Assembly (NCBI RefSeq): GCF_900111825.1
Contig: NZ_FOJM01000006.1
Coordinates: forward strand, 220,506-284,505
Direction: 5' to 3'
Source of the DNA: Pedobacter suwonensis
GTDB lineage: Bacteria; Bacteroidota; Bacteroidia; Sphingobacteriales; Sphingobacteriaceae
Length of the DNA stretch: 64,000 nucleotides
A program made the translations under genes and the position numbers. Below the pieces are notes generated by a model. The model did no database searches, was not told where the DNA came from, and saw nothing but the letters and a program-made list of their open reading frames with translations. Positions 15,117 to 23,344 of this stretch are shown here, piece after piece; the stretch's first letter is position 1, and every line of letters starts with the position of its first letter.

Positions 15117-16260
15117 GATTTTGGAAAGCAAAACCTGTATTCCATAGGGAAGTTTCTCCCTGCTCTTCGCTTTACTCCGTTGCACTCCGTGTTCGCTGCG
15201 ATCAGGTTTAAGTACGCAAGATAGTGCTGTAAACGATAATAATCTTAAATGCATATTATTTCTGCACCCTGCAACCTCAAATCTGATTACTGGCCGTGCC
15301 ACCTAAACCCAATGGAAGCGGTCACGCAGTAAAGCGGACAGTGGGACTGCGTGATCCTGAATGCTTCCAATTTGCTTTCCTAAAAAAAGCGTATTTAAGA
15401 GTTCTGTTGTTTTGGAAAGCAAAATCTGTATTTCATCGTCAGGTTTCTTCCTGCTCTTCGCTTTACTCCGTTGCACTCCGTGTTCGCTGCGATCAGGTTT
15501 AGATACGCAGGACAGTGCTGCAATCCTTTGCGCATAACTAAAGGCAGGTTGTTTCTGCACGCTGCAACCCCCAATCTGATTACCGGCCGTGCCACCTAAA
15601 CCCAATGGAAGCGGTCACGCAGTAAAGCGGACAGTGGGACTGCTTGATCCTGAATGCTTCCAATTTGCTTTCCTAAAAAAAAGTGTATTTAAGAATTCCG
15701 TTGTTTTGGAAAGCAAAACCTGTATTCCATCGTCAGGTTTCTTCCTGCTCTTCGCTTTACTCCGTTGCACTCCGTGTTCGCTGCGATCAGGTTTAGTTAC
15801 GCAGGACAGTGCTGCAAGCCTTTGCGCATAACTAAAGACAGGTTGTTTCTGCACCCCAATCTGATTACTGGCCGTGCCACCTAAACCCAATGGAAGCGGG
15901 CACGCAGTAAAGCGGACAGTGGGACTGCGTGATCCTAAATGCTCCCAACTTGCTTTCCTAAAAGAAAGCGTATTTAAGAGTTCTGTTGTTTTGGAAAGCA
16001 AAACCTGTATTCCATAGTCAGGTTTCTTCCTGCTCTTCGCTTTACTCCGTTGCACTCCGTGTTCGCTGCGATCAGGTTTAGTTACGCAGGACAGTGCTGC
16101 AAGCCTTTGTGCATAACTAAAGGCAGGTTGTTTCACCCAAATCTGATTACTGGCCGTGCCACCTAAACCCAATGGAAGCGGGCACGCAGTAAAGCGGACA
16201 GTGGGACTGCGTAATCCTAATGATTCTAAACCTGCTTTCCTAAAAAAACACGTTTAAGTA
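15117..16260. repeat. Four-copy tandem array of ~290-bp repeats
   Basis: Units begin TTGGAAAGC at 15121, 15412, 15706 and 15991 (periods 291, 294 and 285 bp) and close with GCTTTCC at about 15380, 15673, 15958 and 16240, so each unit has imperfect terminal inverted repeats (TTTGGAAAGCAAA / TTTGCTTTCC). A roughly 31-bp AT-rich spacer, itself conserved, separates units. Each unit ends in a hairpin in which GGAAGC and TCACGCAGT pair with ACTGCGTGA and GCTTCC (first copy 15314-15368). Copies differ by scattered substitutions and a short deletion (copies 3 and 4 lack part of the region around CTGCACGCTGCAACC). Open frames across it are repeat artefacts. A diverged inverted relative lies at 50717-50766. 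Confidence 0.92.
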
Positions 16261-16496
16261 TTTTAAGCTGTTAATCTTTTATCCGTATTCAAATGAAGCT
16301 ATTTTCCAAAATATTCGGTTACCGTTTTAAAAAATCATAAAAAACTTTCCTCCTTAATTTTCGATGTTTAAAATTAACCGGGAAACTTATTGAACCGAAT
16401 ACCATTTCATTCTGTAATGGCACAAATATTTAATGGTAACTAACTATCAAATAATTGTTTATAATTGCCTCAACTAACTATAAAAATATATATTTA

Positions 16497-17651
16497 ATGA
16501 GCGTAAGCTTCGATTTTTCAGAAACAGAAACTCAGCAAAGTGTAAAGGCCATGGTCCGCGATTTTGCAGAGAAAAACATCCGTCCGCATATCATGGAATG
16601 GGATGAAGCACAGCATTTTCCTATAGATTTGTTTAAGCAGCTCGGAGCATTGGGGTTGATGGGTGTTTTGGTTCCCGAAGAATATGGCGGCTCAGGATTA
16701 GGCTATCAGGAATATGTTGACGTCATTGTAGAAGTAGCCCGGGTTTGTGGTTCAATCGGTTTGTCGTTAGCAGCACATAACTCTTTATGTACGGGGCATA
16801 TCCTCGCATTTGCCAGCGAAGAACAGAAACAGAAATGGCTTCCTAAACTGGCTACAGCCGAATGGATTGGTGCCTGGGGATTAACAGAGGCCAATACTGG
16901 TTCAGATGCCTTAAGAATGATGACTACGGCTGTTGAAGATGGTGATGATTACATTATAAACGGTGCAAAAAATTGGATTACCCATGGTAAAAGCGGCGAT
17001 ATTGCGGTGGTGATGGTAAGGACAGGTGAGCAGGGAAGTTCAAAAGGAATTTCGGCCATTGTAGTAGAGCGTGGTACGCCGGGTTTCTCCGCTGGAAAAA
17101 AAGAAAATAAACTCGGCATGCGGGCATCAGAAACTACTGAAATGATTTTTGATAATTGCCGTGTACCCAAAACCAACCTGTTGGGCAATGTTGGCGAAGG
17201 TTTTAAACAGGCCATGAAAGTGTTGGACGGCGGAAGGATTTCTATTGCGGCCTTGGCTTTAGGCATTGCAAAGGGGGCTTTTGATGCTGCGGTAGCATAC
17301 TCTAAACAACGGCAACAGTTTGGTCAACCTATTTCCAGTTTCCAGGCCATTAGTTTCAAGCTTGCTGATATGGCTACAGAGATTGAAGCTGCAGCGCTAT
17401 TGATCCGCCAGGCAGCTGATTTAAAGAACAGACACTTACCTATGACAAAAGAATCGGCTATGGCAAAATATTTTGCCTCGGAGGTTTCAGTGAAAGTTGC
17501 TACAGATGCCGTTCAGATTTTTGGCGGATATGGTTATACAAAAGATTTTCCGGTAGAGAAATTTTATCGTGATAGTAAATTATGTACAATAGGAGAGGGC
17601 ACCTCAGAAATACAAAAGATTGTGATTGCCCGCGAAGTATTATCGAGGTAG
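16497..17651 (+). CDS. Acyl-CoA dehydrogenase
   Basis: A 384-residue FAD-dependent acyl-CoA dehydrogenase that introduces a trans-2 double bond into acyl-CoA in beta-oxidation or branched-chain amino-acid breakdown. The three domains are present: N-terminal helical domain (to about 120), middle beta domain ([19 protein letters not shown], the FAD-binding signature) and C-terminal helical domain ([44 protein letters not shown]). The [14 protein letters not shown] segment near 365 holds the conserved motif with the catalytic Glu position in many short-chain enzymes. The ATG at 16497 ([11 protein letters not shown]) is preferred over 16455. Monocistronic. Chain-length preference is not resolvable. 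Confidence 0.93.
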   Translation: MSVSFDFSETETQQSVKAMVRDFAEKNIRPHIMEWDEAQHFPIDLFKQLGALGLMGVLVPEEYGGSGLGYQEYVDVIVEVARVCGSIGLSLAAHNSLCTGHILAFASEEQKQKWLPKLATAEWIGAWGLTEANTGSDALRMMTTAVEDGDDYIINGAKNWITHGKSGDIAVVMVRTGEQGSSKGISAIVVERGTPGFSAGKKENKLGMRASETTEMIFDNCRVPKTNLLGNVGEGFKQAMKVLDGGRISIAALALGIAKGAFDAAVAYSKQRQQFGQPISSFQAISFKLADMATEIEAAALLIRQAADLKNRHLPMTKESAMAKYFASEVSVKVATDAVQIFGGYGYTKDFPVEKFYRDSKLCTIGEGTSEIQKIVIAREVLSR

Positions 17652-17667
17652 TGGTAAAAGTATAGGG

Positions 17668-17726
17668 TTTAAGGCTAATATCAAATCACGCTAAACCCTA
17701 CGTCCTAAACCTTACACCTTAACCCT
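17668..17726. repeat. Low-complexity inverted repeat (AAACCCTA-type)
   Basis: GGGTTTAAGG on the left is followed by several copies of CTAAACCCT/CTTACACCTTAACCC on the right, so the RNA can fold back on itself. Similar words recur at 18097-18124. Confidence 0.6.
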
Positions 17727-17752
17727 TATTAAAAACCAAATATATTATGAGT

Positions 17753-17787
17753 AATCCGGACGGTTTAACCACCTCCGGATTTTTTAT
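17753..17787 (+). terminator. Intrinsic terminator after the acyl-CoA dehydrogenase gene
   Basis: AATCCGGA and TCCGGATT around a 13-nt loop, followed by a T-run. Confidence 0.85.
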
Positions 17788-17906
17788 TTAAAATTTTAAA
17801 ACTGCTGATCTTGATATGCTGTTTTGAATAAAGACTTTAACAGTTTCCAATTGGCGATTGGCGGTTGCCAATGAATAAATGATCACTGAATTAATGAACG
17901 ATAAAA

Positions 17907-18080
17907 ATGGCAAAATATTCAGAAAAAGCTGGTGAGAAAGTAGAAAAAACCATGCACGAAATGAAAGAAGGTAAGCTTAAGAGCGGGACCGGTAAAAAAG
18001 TAACTTCCAAAAAGCAGGCAATTGCTATCGGATTATCGGAAGCCAGAAAAGCAGGAGCCAAGGTGCCTAAAAAAGGTTAG
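17907..18080 (+). CDS. DUF6496-type small basic protein (57 aa)
   Basis: A complete 57-residue frame beginning MAKYSEKAGEKVEKTMHEMK and ending in VPKKG. The pattern MHEMKEGKLKSGTGKKV followed by SKKQAIAIGLSEARKAGAKVP matches a widespread family of small basic bacterial proteins (DUF6496). No membrane segment. Function is unknown; such proteins occur near DNA-repair or stress genes but no such context is visible here. The start is the only ATG giving the conserved N-terminus. Confidence 0.85.
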   Translation: MAKYSEKAGEKVEKTMHEMKEGKLKSGTGKKVTSKKQAIAIGLSEARKAGAKVPKKG

Positions 18081-18127
18081 GAGGCGGAAAGTTTATGGTA
18101 TAAGGTAAACCCTAAACCCTAAACCGC

Positions 18128-18514
18128 TTATTGCGGTATATCCTTCGAAGTTAAAATGCTATCAACTACGTAAACACTAAATCCGCGCCATGGCAGGGAG
18201 TGTTTATATTCTTTGTAGTGTAATTCGAAAAACCTGCCACTATTGGCCATCATTTTTTCAGCAATTTCCTTGTTGGCAATAGAAAATTCGAATTCGTTGT
18301 TCTGCAGTGTTCCTGTTTGTCGCGATTTTATGCCACTCTGGATTAATTTGCCTTCATAGGTTTTAAAAACGTAGCCTTTTTTCACCACATAGTTTAATTC
18401 GCCTGCTTTAACACCTTCACCAAAGACAAAGAAATACCTATAGTAACAAGTTGCTATTAATATAATAACCACGATAACGGCGATAATCGAGCCTACTTTT
18501 TTACCTGTTGTCAT
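18128..18514 (-). CDS. Small membrane-anchored protein, unknown function
   Basis: A 128-residue protein with one N-terminal transmembrane helix (VGSIIAVIVVIILIATCYYRYFFVF, about 6-30) and a predicted beta-rich extracytoplasmic domain (LNYVVKKGYVFKTYEGKLIQSG ... EFEFSIANKEIAEKMM). The ATG at 18514 (MTTGKK) fits better than the upstream one at 18565, which would place polar residues and an extra hydrophobic run ahead of the anchor. Similar short proteins are frequent in Bacteroidota and are sometimes misnamed; no enzymatic motif is present. Confidence 0.8.
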   Translation of the reverse strand: MTTGKKVGSIIAVIVVIILIATCYYRYFFVFGEGVKAGELNYVVKKGYVFKTYEGKLIQSGIKSRQTGTLQNNEFEFSIANKEIAEKMMANSGRFFELHYKEYKHSLPWRGFSVYVVDSILTSKDIPQ

Positions 18515-18596
18515 AAAGTATAATGTATATATAAATGTAGGTAAACAATAGTTTAGTTTAATCAATGATTTAAATAATATTTCTTTCTATAAAATC

Positions 18597-18627
18597 TTTC
18601 TCATTTTCAATATTTTGCTTACATTTG
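18597..18627 (+). promoter_or_regulatory. rpsU promoter
   Basis: TTTC at 18597-18600, a 19-bp gap and TACATTTG at 18620-18627 fit the Bacteroidota -33/-7 pattern. The leader is then about 50 nt and contains the Shine-Dalgarno sequence. Confidence 0.7.
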
Positions 18628-18662
18628 CAGCCCCGATAATACGGGAAAATTTAAAAACCACG

Positions 18663-18670
18663 AGAGGAGG
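18663..18670 (+). promoter_or_regulatory. Strong Shine-Dalgarno sequence of rpsU
   Basis: AGAGGAGG ends 12 nt before the rpsU ATG. Most genes in this window have no such element. In Bacteroidota the 16S anti-Shine-Dalgarno tail is held by bS21 itself, so a strong SD on the bS21 mRNA is the expected basis for autoregulation. Confidence 0.85.
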
Positions 18671-18682
18671 TATTTCAGCGTT

Positions 18683-18877
18683 ATGATCATTATCAACATT
18701 AAAGACGGCGAATCATTAGATAAAGCCCTTAAACGTTTCAAGAAAAAGTTTGAAAAAACTGGTGTATTGAGAGAATTACGTAGCCGCCAGGCATACGAGA
18801 AAAAATCCGTTGCACGCCGTACTGAAATTAAACATGCTGTTTACATTCAGAATATGAATCAAGATACAACTGCATAG
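18683..18877 (+). CDS. rpsU: 30S ribosomal protein bS21
   Basis: A 64-residue protein of the small-subunit platform. The family pattern is clear: LDKALKRFKKKFEKTGVLRELRSRQAYEKKSVARR. In Bacteroidota bS21, together with bS18 and bS6, occludes the anti-Shine-Dalgarno end of 16S rRNA, which explains why this phylum hardly uses SD-based initiation. The gene is an exception in having a strong SD (18663-18670). It has its own promoter and terminator, and leads the cluster recombinase, hpf, tRNAs, tuf. Confidence 0.97.
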   Translation: MIIINIKDGESLDKALKRFKKKFEKTGVLRELRSRQAYEKKSVARRTEIKHAVYIQNMNQDTTA

Positions 18878-18898
18878 TTGTTTAAGATATAATATATT

Positions 18899-18932
18899 AA
18901 AGTCTTCCGATTAACATCGGGAGACTTTTTTG
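18899..18932 (+). terminator. rpsU intrinsic terminator
   Basis: AAGTCTTCCGAT and ATCGGGAGACTT pair (one G-U) around a 4-nt loop and are followed by six T. Confidence 0.9.
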
Positions 18933-19034
18933 TTTTTGGGGGCATTCAAAACTTTACAATAAACAATTAATTAATGATTTCTTTATATCAAAACAATTTG
19001 TAACTTCATATCAATGCCCCATAAAAGATATTGA

Positions 19035-19916
19035 ATGTTGCTAAAAAGTTTTATTACCTATTTAACTCACGAGAAGCGCTATTCTCAGCACACTGTCACA
19101 TCTTATCAAACCGATTTAGATCAGTTTGAAGAATTTGTTAAAGCATTGGAACTTGATTTTTCTGAAGTAAAACATACTCACCTGCGCAGTTACCTGGTGG
19201 AGCTGATGGAAAAGGAAAATTCAGAAAATACCATCAACAGAAAAATTTCCGCTTTAAGAAGTTTTTACAAGTTTTTGCACCGCTCAGGAAAAATCGATCA
19301 AAATCCCATCCTTTTAATTAAAGCACCTAAAATACCGAAAAGACTACCTGTGTTTGTGGACGCCCGGAAAATGGACCAACTGTTGGATTCTGAGCGTTAT
19401 TTCGATGAAAGTTTCCCTTCTGTCCGCGATCATTTGGTTATCGAACTGCTTTTCGGAACAGGTATACGTTTAACCGAACTATTGCAGTTAAAAGATACTG
19501 ATATTGATCTTTATTCAGGAACGATAAAGGTATTGGGCAAAAGGAACAAGGAAAGAATAGTGCCTATAAATAAACAGCTTATCAATCAGGTAAATACCTA
19601 TATTGACTTAAAAAAGTTGCAAAACTTTAATAACAATTTACTAATATTAATCGTTACCAATACAGGTGCAGCGGCATATCCGAAATTAATATACCGCATT
19701 GTTACCTCATACCTAAACCATGTATCAACCAATGAAAAGAAAAGCCCCCACGTGTTGCGGCACAGCTATGCAACCAGCCTTTTAAATGCAGGTGCAGATT
19801 TAAATGCTATTAAGGAACTTCTGGGTCATTCGAGTTTAGCGGCTACCCAGGTTTACACCCACAATTCGATCGAAAGATTAAAAACAATTTATAAACAAGC
19901 CCATCCAAAGGCATAA
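19035..19916 (+). CDS. XerC/XerD-type tyrosine recombinase
   Basis: A 293-residue site-specific recombinase. The N-terminal SAM-like DNA-binding domain (about 1-90; HEKRYSQHTVTSYQTDLDQF) precedes the catalytic domain with the tyrosine-recombinase residues: Arg in GTGIRLTELLQLK (about 151), Lys in the VLGKRNKER hairpin, HVLRHSYATSLL (about 240), the LGHSSLAATQVYTH box with His and the nucleophile Tyr (about 275). Length and motif spacing match the chromosome-dimer resolvases, and the fixed position between rpsU and hpf supports a housekeeping role; XerC versus XerD is not decidable here. Ends 14 bp before hpf. Confidence 0.93.
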   Translation: MLLKSFITYLTHEKRYSQHTVTSYQTDLDQFEEFVKALELDFSEVKHTHLRSYLVELMEKENSENTINRKISALRSFYKFLHRSGKIDQNPILLIKAPKIPKRLPVFVDARKMDQLLDSERYFDESFPSVRDHLVIELLFGTGIRLTELLQLKDTDIDLYSGTIKVLGKRNKERIVPINKQLINQVNTYIDLKKLQNFNNNLLILIVTNTGAAAYPKLIYRIVTSYLNHVSTNEKKSPHVLRHSYATSLLNAGADLNAIKELLGHSSLAATQVYTHNSIERLKTIYKQAHPKA

Positions 19917-19920
19917 AAAA

Positions 19921-19926
19921 AGGAGG
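19921..19926 (+). promoter_or_regulatory. Shine-Dalgarno sequence of hpf
   Basis: AGGAGG ends 4 nt before the hpf ATG, the second clear SD in this cluster after that of rpsU. The gap is short, but the core is perfect. Confidence 0.65.
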
Positions 19927-19930
19927 AAAA

Positions 19931-20278
19931 ATGAAAATCGGAGTTCAATCAATCCACTTCAATGCAGATAGTAAGTTGTTAGATTTTATACAGAAAAAAG
20001 CAAATAAGCTTGATCAGTTTTTTGACCAGATCATTAGCGGAGAAGTGTATTTAAAGTTGGAGAACGTAGAGGACGAGGCGAATAAGATCAGTGAGATAAA
20101 ACTCATTGTACCCGGAGGCACCCTCTTCGCGAAGGAACAATGTAAATCATTTGAAGAAGCCACCGATCTGGCCATCGAGTCGTTAAGAAAGCAGATTACT
20201 AAACATAAAGATAAAACGCGTGCAAAATTAAGTGAGCATAAGGCAATTTTAAGTGAGATTGAAGCTACTGATTATTAG
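19931..20278 (+). CDS. hpf: Ribosome hibernation-promoting factor, short form
   Basis: A 115-residue HPF/RaiA family protein that binds the 30S A/P-site region and silences ribosomes in stationary phase. The beta-alpha-beta-beta-beta-alpha fold is visible (MKIGVQSIHFNADSKLLDFIQKKANKLDQFFDQIISGEVYLKLEN ... ATDLAIESLRKQITKHKDK). It lacks the C-terminal dimerisation domain of long HPF. It follows the recombinase by 14 bp and is likely co-transcribed with it. It has its own SD, so its translation may respond to the same anti-SD availability as rpsU (inference). Confidence 0.93.
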   Translation: MKIGVQSIHFNADSKLLDFIQKKANKLDQFFDQIISGEVYLKLENVEDEANKISEIKLIVPGGTLFAKEQCKSFEEATDLAIESLRKQITKHKDKTRAKLSEHKAILSEIEATDY

Positions 20279-20303
20279 TAAATCTCTTAAATATAATTAG
20301 CAG

Positions 20304-20333
20304 AGCGGCGCAGTTAATGCGTCGCTTTTTTTT
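20304..20333 (+). terminator. hpf intrinsic terminator
   Basis: AGCGGCGCA pairs with TGCGTCGCT (one G-U) around GTTAA, followed by eight T. Confidence 0.85.
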
Positions 20334-20352
20334 GTTTAGTTTTTATAGTTTT

Positions 20353-20421
20353 CGTCATGCTGAACTTTGTCTCACTATCTTTCTGCCAGATAGACCCTGA
20401 AATAAATCAGATAACCTAAGT
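20353..20421. repeat. Degenerate copy of the CGTCATGCTGAA repeat
   Basis: Begins CGTCATGCTGAACTT and contains ATAGACCCTGAAATAAATC but has lost the closing CAGGGTGACG end. Related full copies are at 20476 and 34785. Confidence 0.7.
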
Positions 20422-20475
20422 TCGTTTATCCGCTAAATATAAATGCTTATTTCTAAATGTTTGTATTAATGAGAT

Positions 20476-20555
20476 CGTCATGCTGAATTTATTTCAGCAT
20501 CTTTCTTGTTAAACCGTCTTACTATCAAGACCCTGAAACAAGTTCAGGGTGACGA
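20476..20555. repeat. CGTCATGCTGAA ... TTCAGGGTGACG repeat element
   Basis: About 80 bp with terminal inverted CGTCA/TGACG and two internal hairpins: ATGCTGAA with TTCAGCAT, and ACCCTGAA with TTCAGGGT. This REP/MITE-like element is scattered through the window (20353, 34785, 41296, 62396). Confidence 0.85.
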
Positions 20556-20932
20556 CCATCATGCAATGCGCCTAATAATCCAAATTAAAGCAATTTAATC
20601 GAATTGAGGTGGGTAGCTATCAGATTAGGGTGATGATAATTTAAAGAAACAGGAAGCTATTCACACAATTTCTATGGACCTAATTTAATTTTCCAAGTTC
20701 ACTCGCCGTCGAAAAACAGTCTTCGACGCATAAATTTTAACCTTTATTTGGCTTAATTTTATTTTTTATTCACCATTAATAATTGTGATTACAGTTTATA
20801 ACCTTGTCAAGGTTGAAAATGGCCATAAAAAAAATGAAAAAAATATTCAATTTTAAGAGATTGATTATGAAGCTTCTTCAGGTAGATGACGGGCTTTGAT
20901 CTGAATAACTTCATTATTTTTTTTCAAAATTA
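20556..20932. other. Intergenic stretch with no recognised gene
   Basis: AT-rich DNA between a repeat copy and the tRNA promoter. A GC-richer patch near 20700-20730 contains CGAAGACTG-like short inverted words (CGTCGAAAAACAGTCTTCGACG), a hairpin with an 8-bp stem. No coding frame of note. Confidence 0.5.
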
Positions 20933-20963
20933 TTTTGAAGTGAAATATAAGTGTGTATATTTG
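20933..20963 (+). promoter_or_regulatory. Promoter of the tRNA cluster
   Basis: TTTTG at 20933-20937, 18 bp, TATATTTG at 20956-20963: one of the best matches to the Bacteroidota housekeeping promoter in the window. It gives a leader of about 120 nt before the first tRNA. Confidence 0.8.
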
Positions 20964-21091
20964 CATTCCCTTTCGGAAACGGTGTTAGGCCAAGAAGAAA
21001 AGGATAGTTCTGTGAAAAGATAAAAGTTTTAAAAAAACACGTTAATAGTATGAAAAATGAAGATTTTTCGTATCATTGCAGAAAATTTAAA

Positions 21092-21164
<73 letters not shown>

Positions 21165-21203
21165 CTTTTTATGTTAAAGTGTTAGCATTTTAAAGTAAAA
21201 AAC

Positions 21204-21286
21204 GGGGAGATACCAGAGCGGCCAAATGGGACAGACTGTAACTCTGTTGTCGTAAGACTTCGAAGGTTCGAATCCTTCTCTCCCCA
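21204..21286 (+). tRNA. tRNA-Tyr (anticodon GTA)
   Basis: An 83-nt class II tRNA with a long variable arm. Acceptor GGGGAGA pairs with TCTCCCC, the anticodon loop contains GTA, and the T-loop is GGTTCGAATCC. The long variable arm is as expected for bacterial tRNA-Tyr. Confidence 0.97.
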
Positions 21287-21291
21287 CACTT

Positions 21292-21352
21292 TAAATGAAT
21301 GACCAAATGTTTTAATGGCAGAATAAATCTCTCATTCTTTCATTCAATCAAT
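21292..21352. repeat. Low-complexity inverted spacer between tRNAs
   Basis: GAATGA-type words on the left and TCATTC-type words on the right (TCATTCTTTCATTCAATCAA) let this spacer fold back on itself. Same style as 23051-23127. Confidence 0.5.
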
Positions 21353-21366
21353 CACTAGTTTTAAAA

Positions 21367-21439
21367 GCGGAAGTAGCTCAGTTGGTAGAGCGATAGCCTT
21401 CCAAGCTATAGGTCGCGAGTTCGAACCTCGTCTTCCGCT
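21367..21439 (+). tRNA. tRNA-Gly (anticodon TCC)
   Basis: Acceptor GCGGAAG pairs with CTTCCGC; anticodon loop CTTCCAA gives TCC, reading GGA/GGG; T-arm GAGTTCGAACCTC. Confidence 0.97.
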
Positions 21440-21454
21440 CTAAAAATAAAGTGA

Positions 21455-21516
21455 GCAGTTAATGGTTGTCAGTTTGGTGGTTTTGCTAAAACTGAATGCT
21501 GAAACTAGAAACTAAA
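21455..21516. repeat. CAGTTT / AAACTGAA low-complexity spacer
   Basis: CAGTTAATGG and CAGTTTGGTGG words are followed by AAACTGAATGC and AAACTAGAAACT, an imperfect fold-back of short words like the one at 46486-46546. Confidence 0.5.
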
Positions 21517-21518
21517 AA

Positions 21519-21590
<72 letters not shown>

Positions 21591-21716
21591 CAAGGATAAT
21601 AAAGCTTTGTTAAATCTGTTTAATATGCAGGGTAGACAAGGTTTTTTGTGTTGCATTGCATCAAAAAAATTAATAAAAATAATAAAAAGTTAACCTACTA
21701 ATTAGTTATAAATAAA

Positions 21717-22904
21717 ATGGCAAAAGAAAAATTTGACCGCAGTAAACCGCACTTAAACATCGGTACAATCGGTCACGTGGATCACGGTAAAACAACTTTA
21801 ACAGCGGCTATTACAAAAGTTTTAGCTGATGCTGGTTTAACTGAGGCACGTTCATTCGATTCAATTGACTCTGCTCCAGAGGAAAAAGAAAGAGGTATTA
21901 CAATCAATACAGCTCACGTTGAGTATTCAACAGCTAACCGTCACTATGCACACGTTGACTGTCCAGGTCACGCGGATTACGTGAAAAACATGGTTACTGG
22001 TGCTGCTCAGATGGACGGTGCAATTATCGTTGTTGCTGCTACTGATGGTCCAATGCCACAAACTCGCGAGCACATCCTATTAGCTCGTCAGGTTGGTGTT
22101 CCTTCATTGGTTGTATTCATGAATAAAGTGGATATGGTTGATGATCCTGAATTATTAGAATTAGTAGAAATGGAAGTTCGTGAATTATTATCATTCTACG
22201 AATTCCCAGGTGATGATATTCCTGTAATCCAAGGTTCTGCACTAGGTGGATTAAACGGAGATGCTAAATGGGTTGGAAAAATCATGGAATTAATGGATGC
22301 TGTAGATAGCTACATTCCAATTCCTCCACGTTTAACTGATCTTCCTTTCTTAATGCCTGTTGAAGACGTATTCTCAATCACTGGTCGTGGTACTGTTGCT
22401 ACTGGTCGTATTGAGCGTGGTGTAATCAACTCTGGAGATCCGGTTGAGATCTTAGGTATGGGTGCTGAGAACTTAAAATCTACAGTAACTGGTGTTGAGA
22501 TGTTCCGTAAAATCTTAGATTACGGTGAAGCTGGTGATAACGTAGGTTTATTGTTACGTGGTATTGAGAAAACTGATATCCGTCGTGGTATGGTAATCTG
22601 TAAACCAGGTTCAGTAACTCCTCACACTGATTTCAAAGCTGAGATCTATGTATTATCAAAAGCTGAAGGTGGTCGTCACACTCCATTCTTCAACAAATAT
22701 CGTCCTCAATTCTATTTCCGTACTACAGACGTAACTGGTGAGATCTCACTAGCTGAAGGAACTGAAATGGTTATGCCAGGTGATAACGTTACAATCACTG
22801 TTAAATTAATTAACGCGATTGCAATGGAAAAAGGTCTACGTTTCGCTATCCGTGAAGGTGGTAGAACAGTAGGTGCTGGTCAGGTAACTGAAATCTTAGC
22901 TTAA
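21717..22904 (+). CDS. tuf: Elongation factor Tu
   Basis: A 395-residue translational GTPase that delivers aminoacyl-tRNA to the ribosome. G-motifs: GHVDHGKT (G1, about 19), [12 protein letters not shown] (G2), DCPGHADY (G3, about 81), NKVDMVD (G4, about 136) and GSALGG (G5). Domains II and III are complete through VTEILA. The codons are strongly biased to a few forms, as expected for a highly expressed gene. The gene lies between the four-tRNA cluster and tRNA-Trp, as usual in Bacteroidota. Confidence 0.98.
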   Translation: MAKEKFDRSKPHLNIGTIGHVDHGKTTLTAAITKVLADAGLTEARSFDSIDSAPEEKERGITINTAHVEYSTANRHYAHVDCPGHADYVKNMVTGAAQMDGAIIVVAATDGPMPQTREHILLARQVGVPSLVVFMNKVDMVDDPELLELVEMEVRELLSFYEFPGDDIPVIQGSALGGLNGDAKWVGKIMELMDAVDSYIPIPPRLTDLPFLMPVEDVFSITGRGTVATGRIERGVINSGDPVEILGMGAENLKSTVTGVEMFRKILDYGEAGDNVGLLLRGIEKTDIRRGMVICKPGSVTPHTDFKAEIYVLSKAEGGRHTPFFNKYRPQFYFRTTDVTGEISLAEGTEMVMPGDNVTITVKLINAIAMEKGLRFAIREGGRTVGAGQVTEILA

Positions 22905-22923
22905 TTTTAAGCTACAACAATAC

Positions 22924-22955
22924 AAAAGAGAGCTGGTTAAGGCTAGCTCTCTTTT
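22924..22955 (+). terminator. tuf intrinsic terminator
   Basis: AAAAGAGAGCT and AGCTCTCTTTT around a 10-nt loop, ending in a short T-run. It lies 7 bp before tRNA-Trp, so the downstream operon may depend on readthrough or on a promoter inside this gap. Confidence 0.8.
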
Positions 22956-22961
22956 AAATAC

Positions 22962-23032
22962 ACGGGAATAGTTCAACGGTAGAATAGAGGTCTCCAAAAC
23001 CTTTGATCAGGGTTCGAATCCTTGTTCCCGTG
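22962..23032 (+). tRNA. tRNA-Trp (anticodon CCA)
   Basis: Acceptor ACGGGAA pairs with TTCCCGT; anticodon loop CTCCAAA gives CCA; T-arm GGGTTCGAATCC. Located directly upstream of secE, the usual bacterial arrangement. Confidence 0.97.
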
Positions 23033-23050
23033 CTTAATATTGATTGAGTA

Positions 23051-23127
23051 CAAGAATGAGTGAATGATTGAATTTGAAGCTTCGTTTCAAGTAATATCAT
23101 CCACTCATTTACTCATTCATTCATTCA
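23051..23127. repeat. GAATGAGT / ACTCATTC low-complexity inverted repeat
   Basis: AGAATGAGTGAATGATTGAA on the left can pair with the right-hand run of ACTCATTTACTCATTCATTC words. A long but imperfect hairpin between tRNA-Trp and secE. Confidence 0.65.
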
Positions 23128-23137
23128 ATAATTTGAT

Positions 23138-23335
23138 ATGGCTAAAGTAGTTGAGTTTATAAAAGAATCGTACGATGAAATGACCCAAAAGGTTACCTGG
23201 CCTACCTGGGGCGAACTGCAAAGTTCTGCAATTCTCGTATTAGTGGCTTCTTTAATTATTGCATTGGTTATTTTTGCAATGGATAAAGGATCGACATTTG
23301 TGTTAGATACTTTTTATAAATCACTTTCTAATTAA
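23138..23335 (+). CDS. secE: Preprotein translocase subunit SecE
   Basis: A 65-residue single-pass inner-membrane protein of the SecYEG channel. The conserved amphipathic segment (VEFIKESYDEMTQKVTWPTWGELQ) precedes a single transmembrane helix (SAILVLVASLIIALVIFAM, about 29-47). The length is that of the short SecE form. Ten bp separate it from nusG. Confidence 0.95.
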   Translation: MAKVVEFIKESYDEMTQKVTWPTWGELQSSAILVLVASLIIALVIFAMDKGSTFVLDTFYKSLSN

Positions 23336-23344
23336 TATTTACTA

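Noticed and set aside
15117-16260. A CRISPR array or a family of short genes in the tandem repeats
   Set aside because: The units are ~290 bp long, spacers are nearly identical, no cas genes are near, and the frames on both strands are the same repeat read in different registers.
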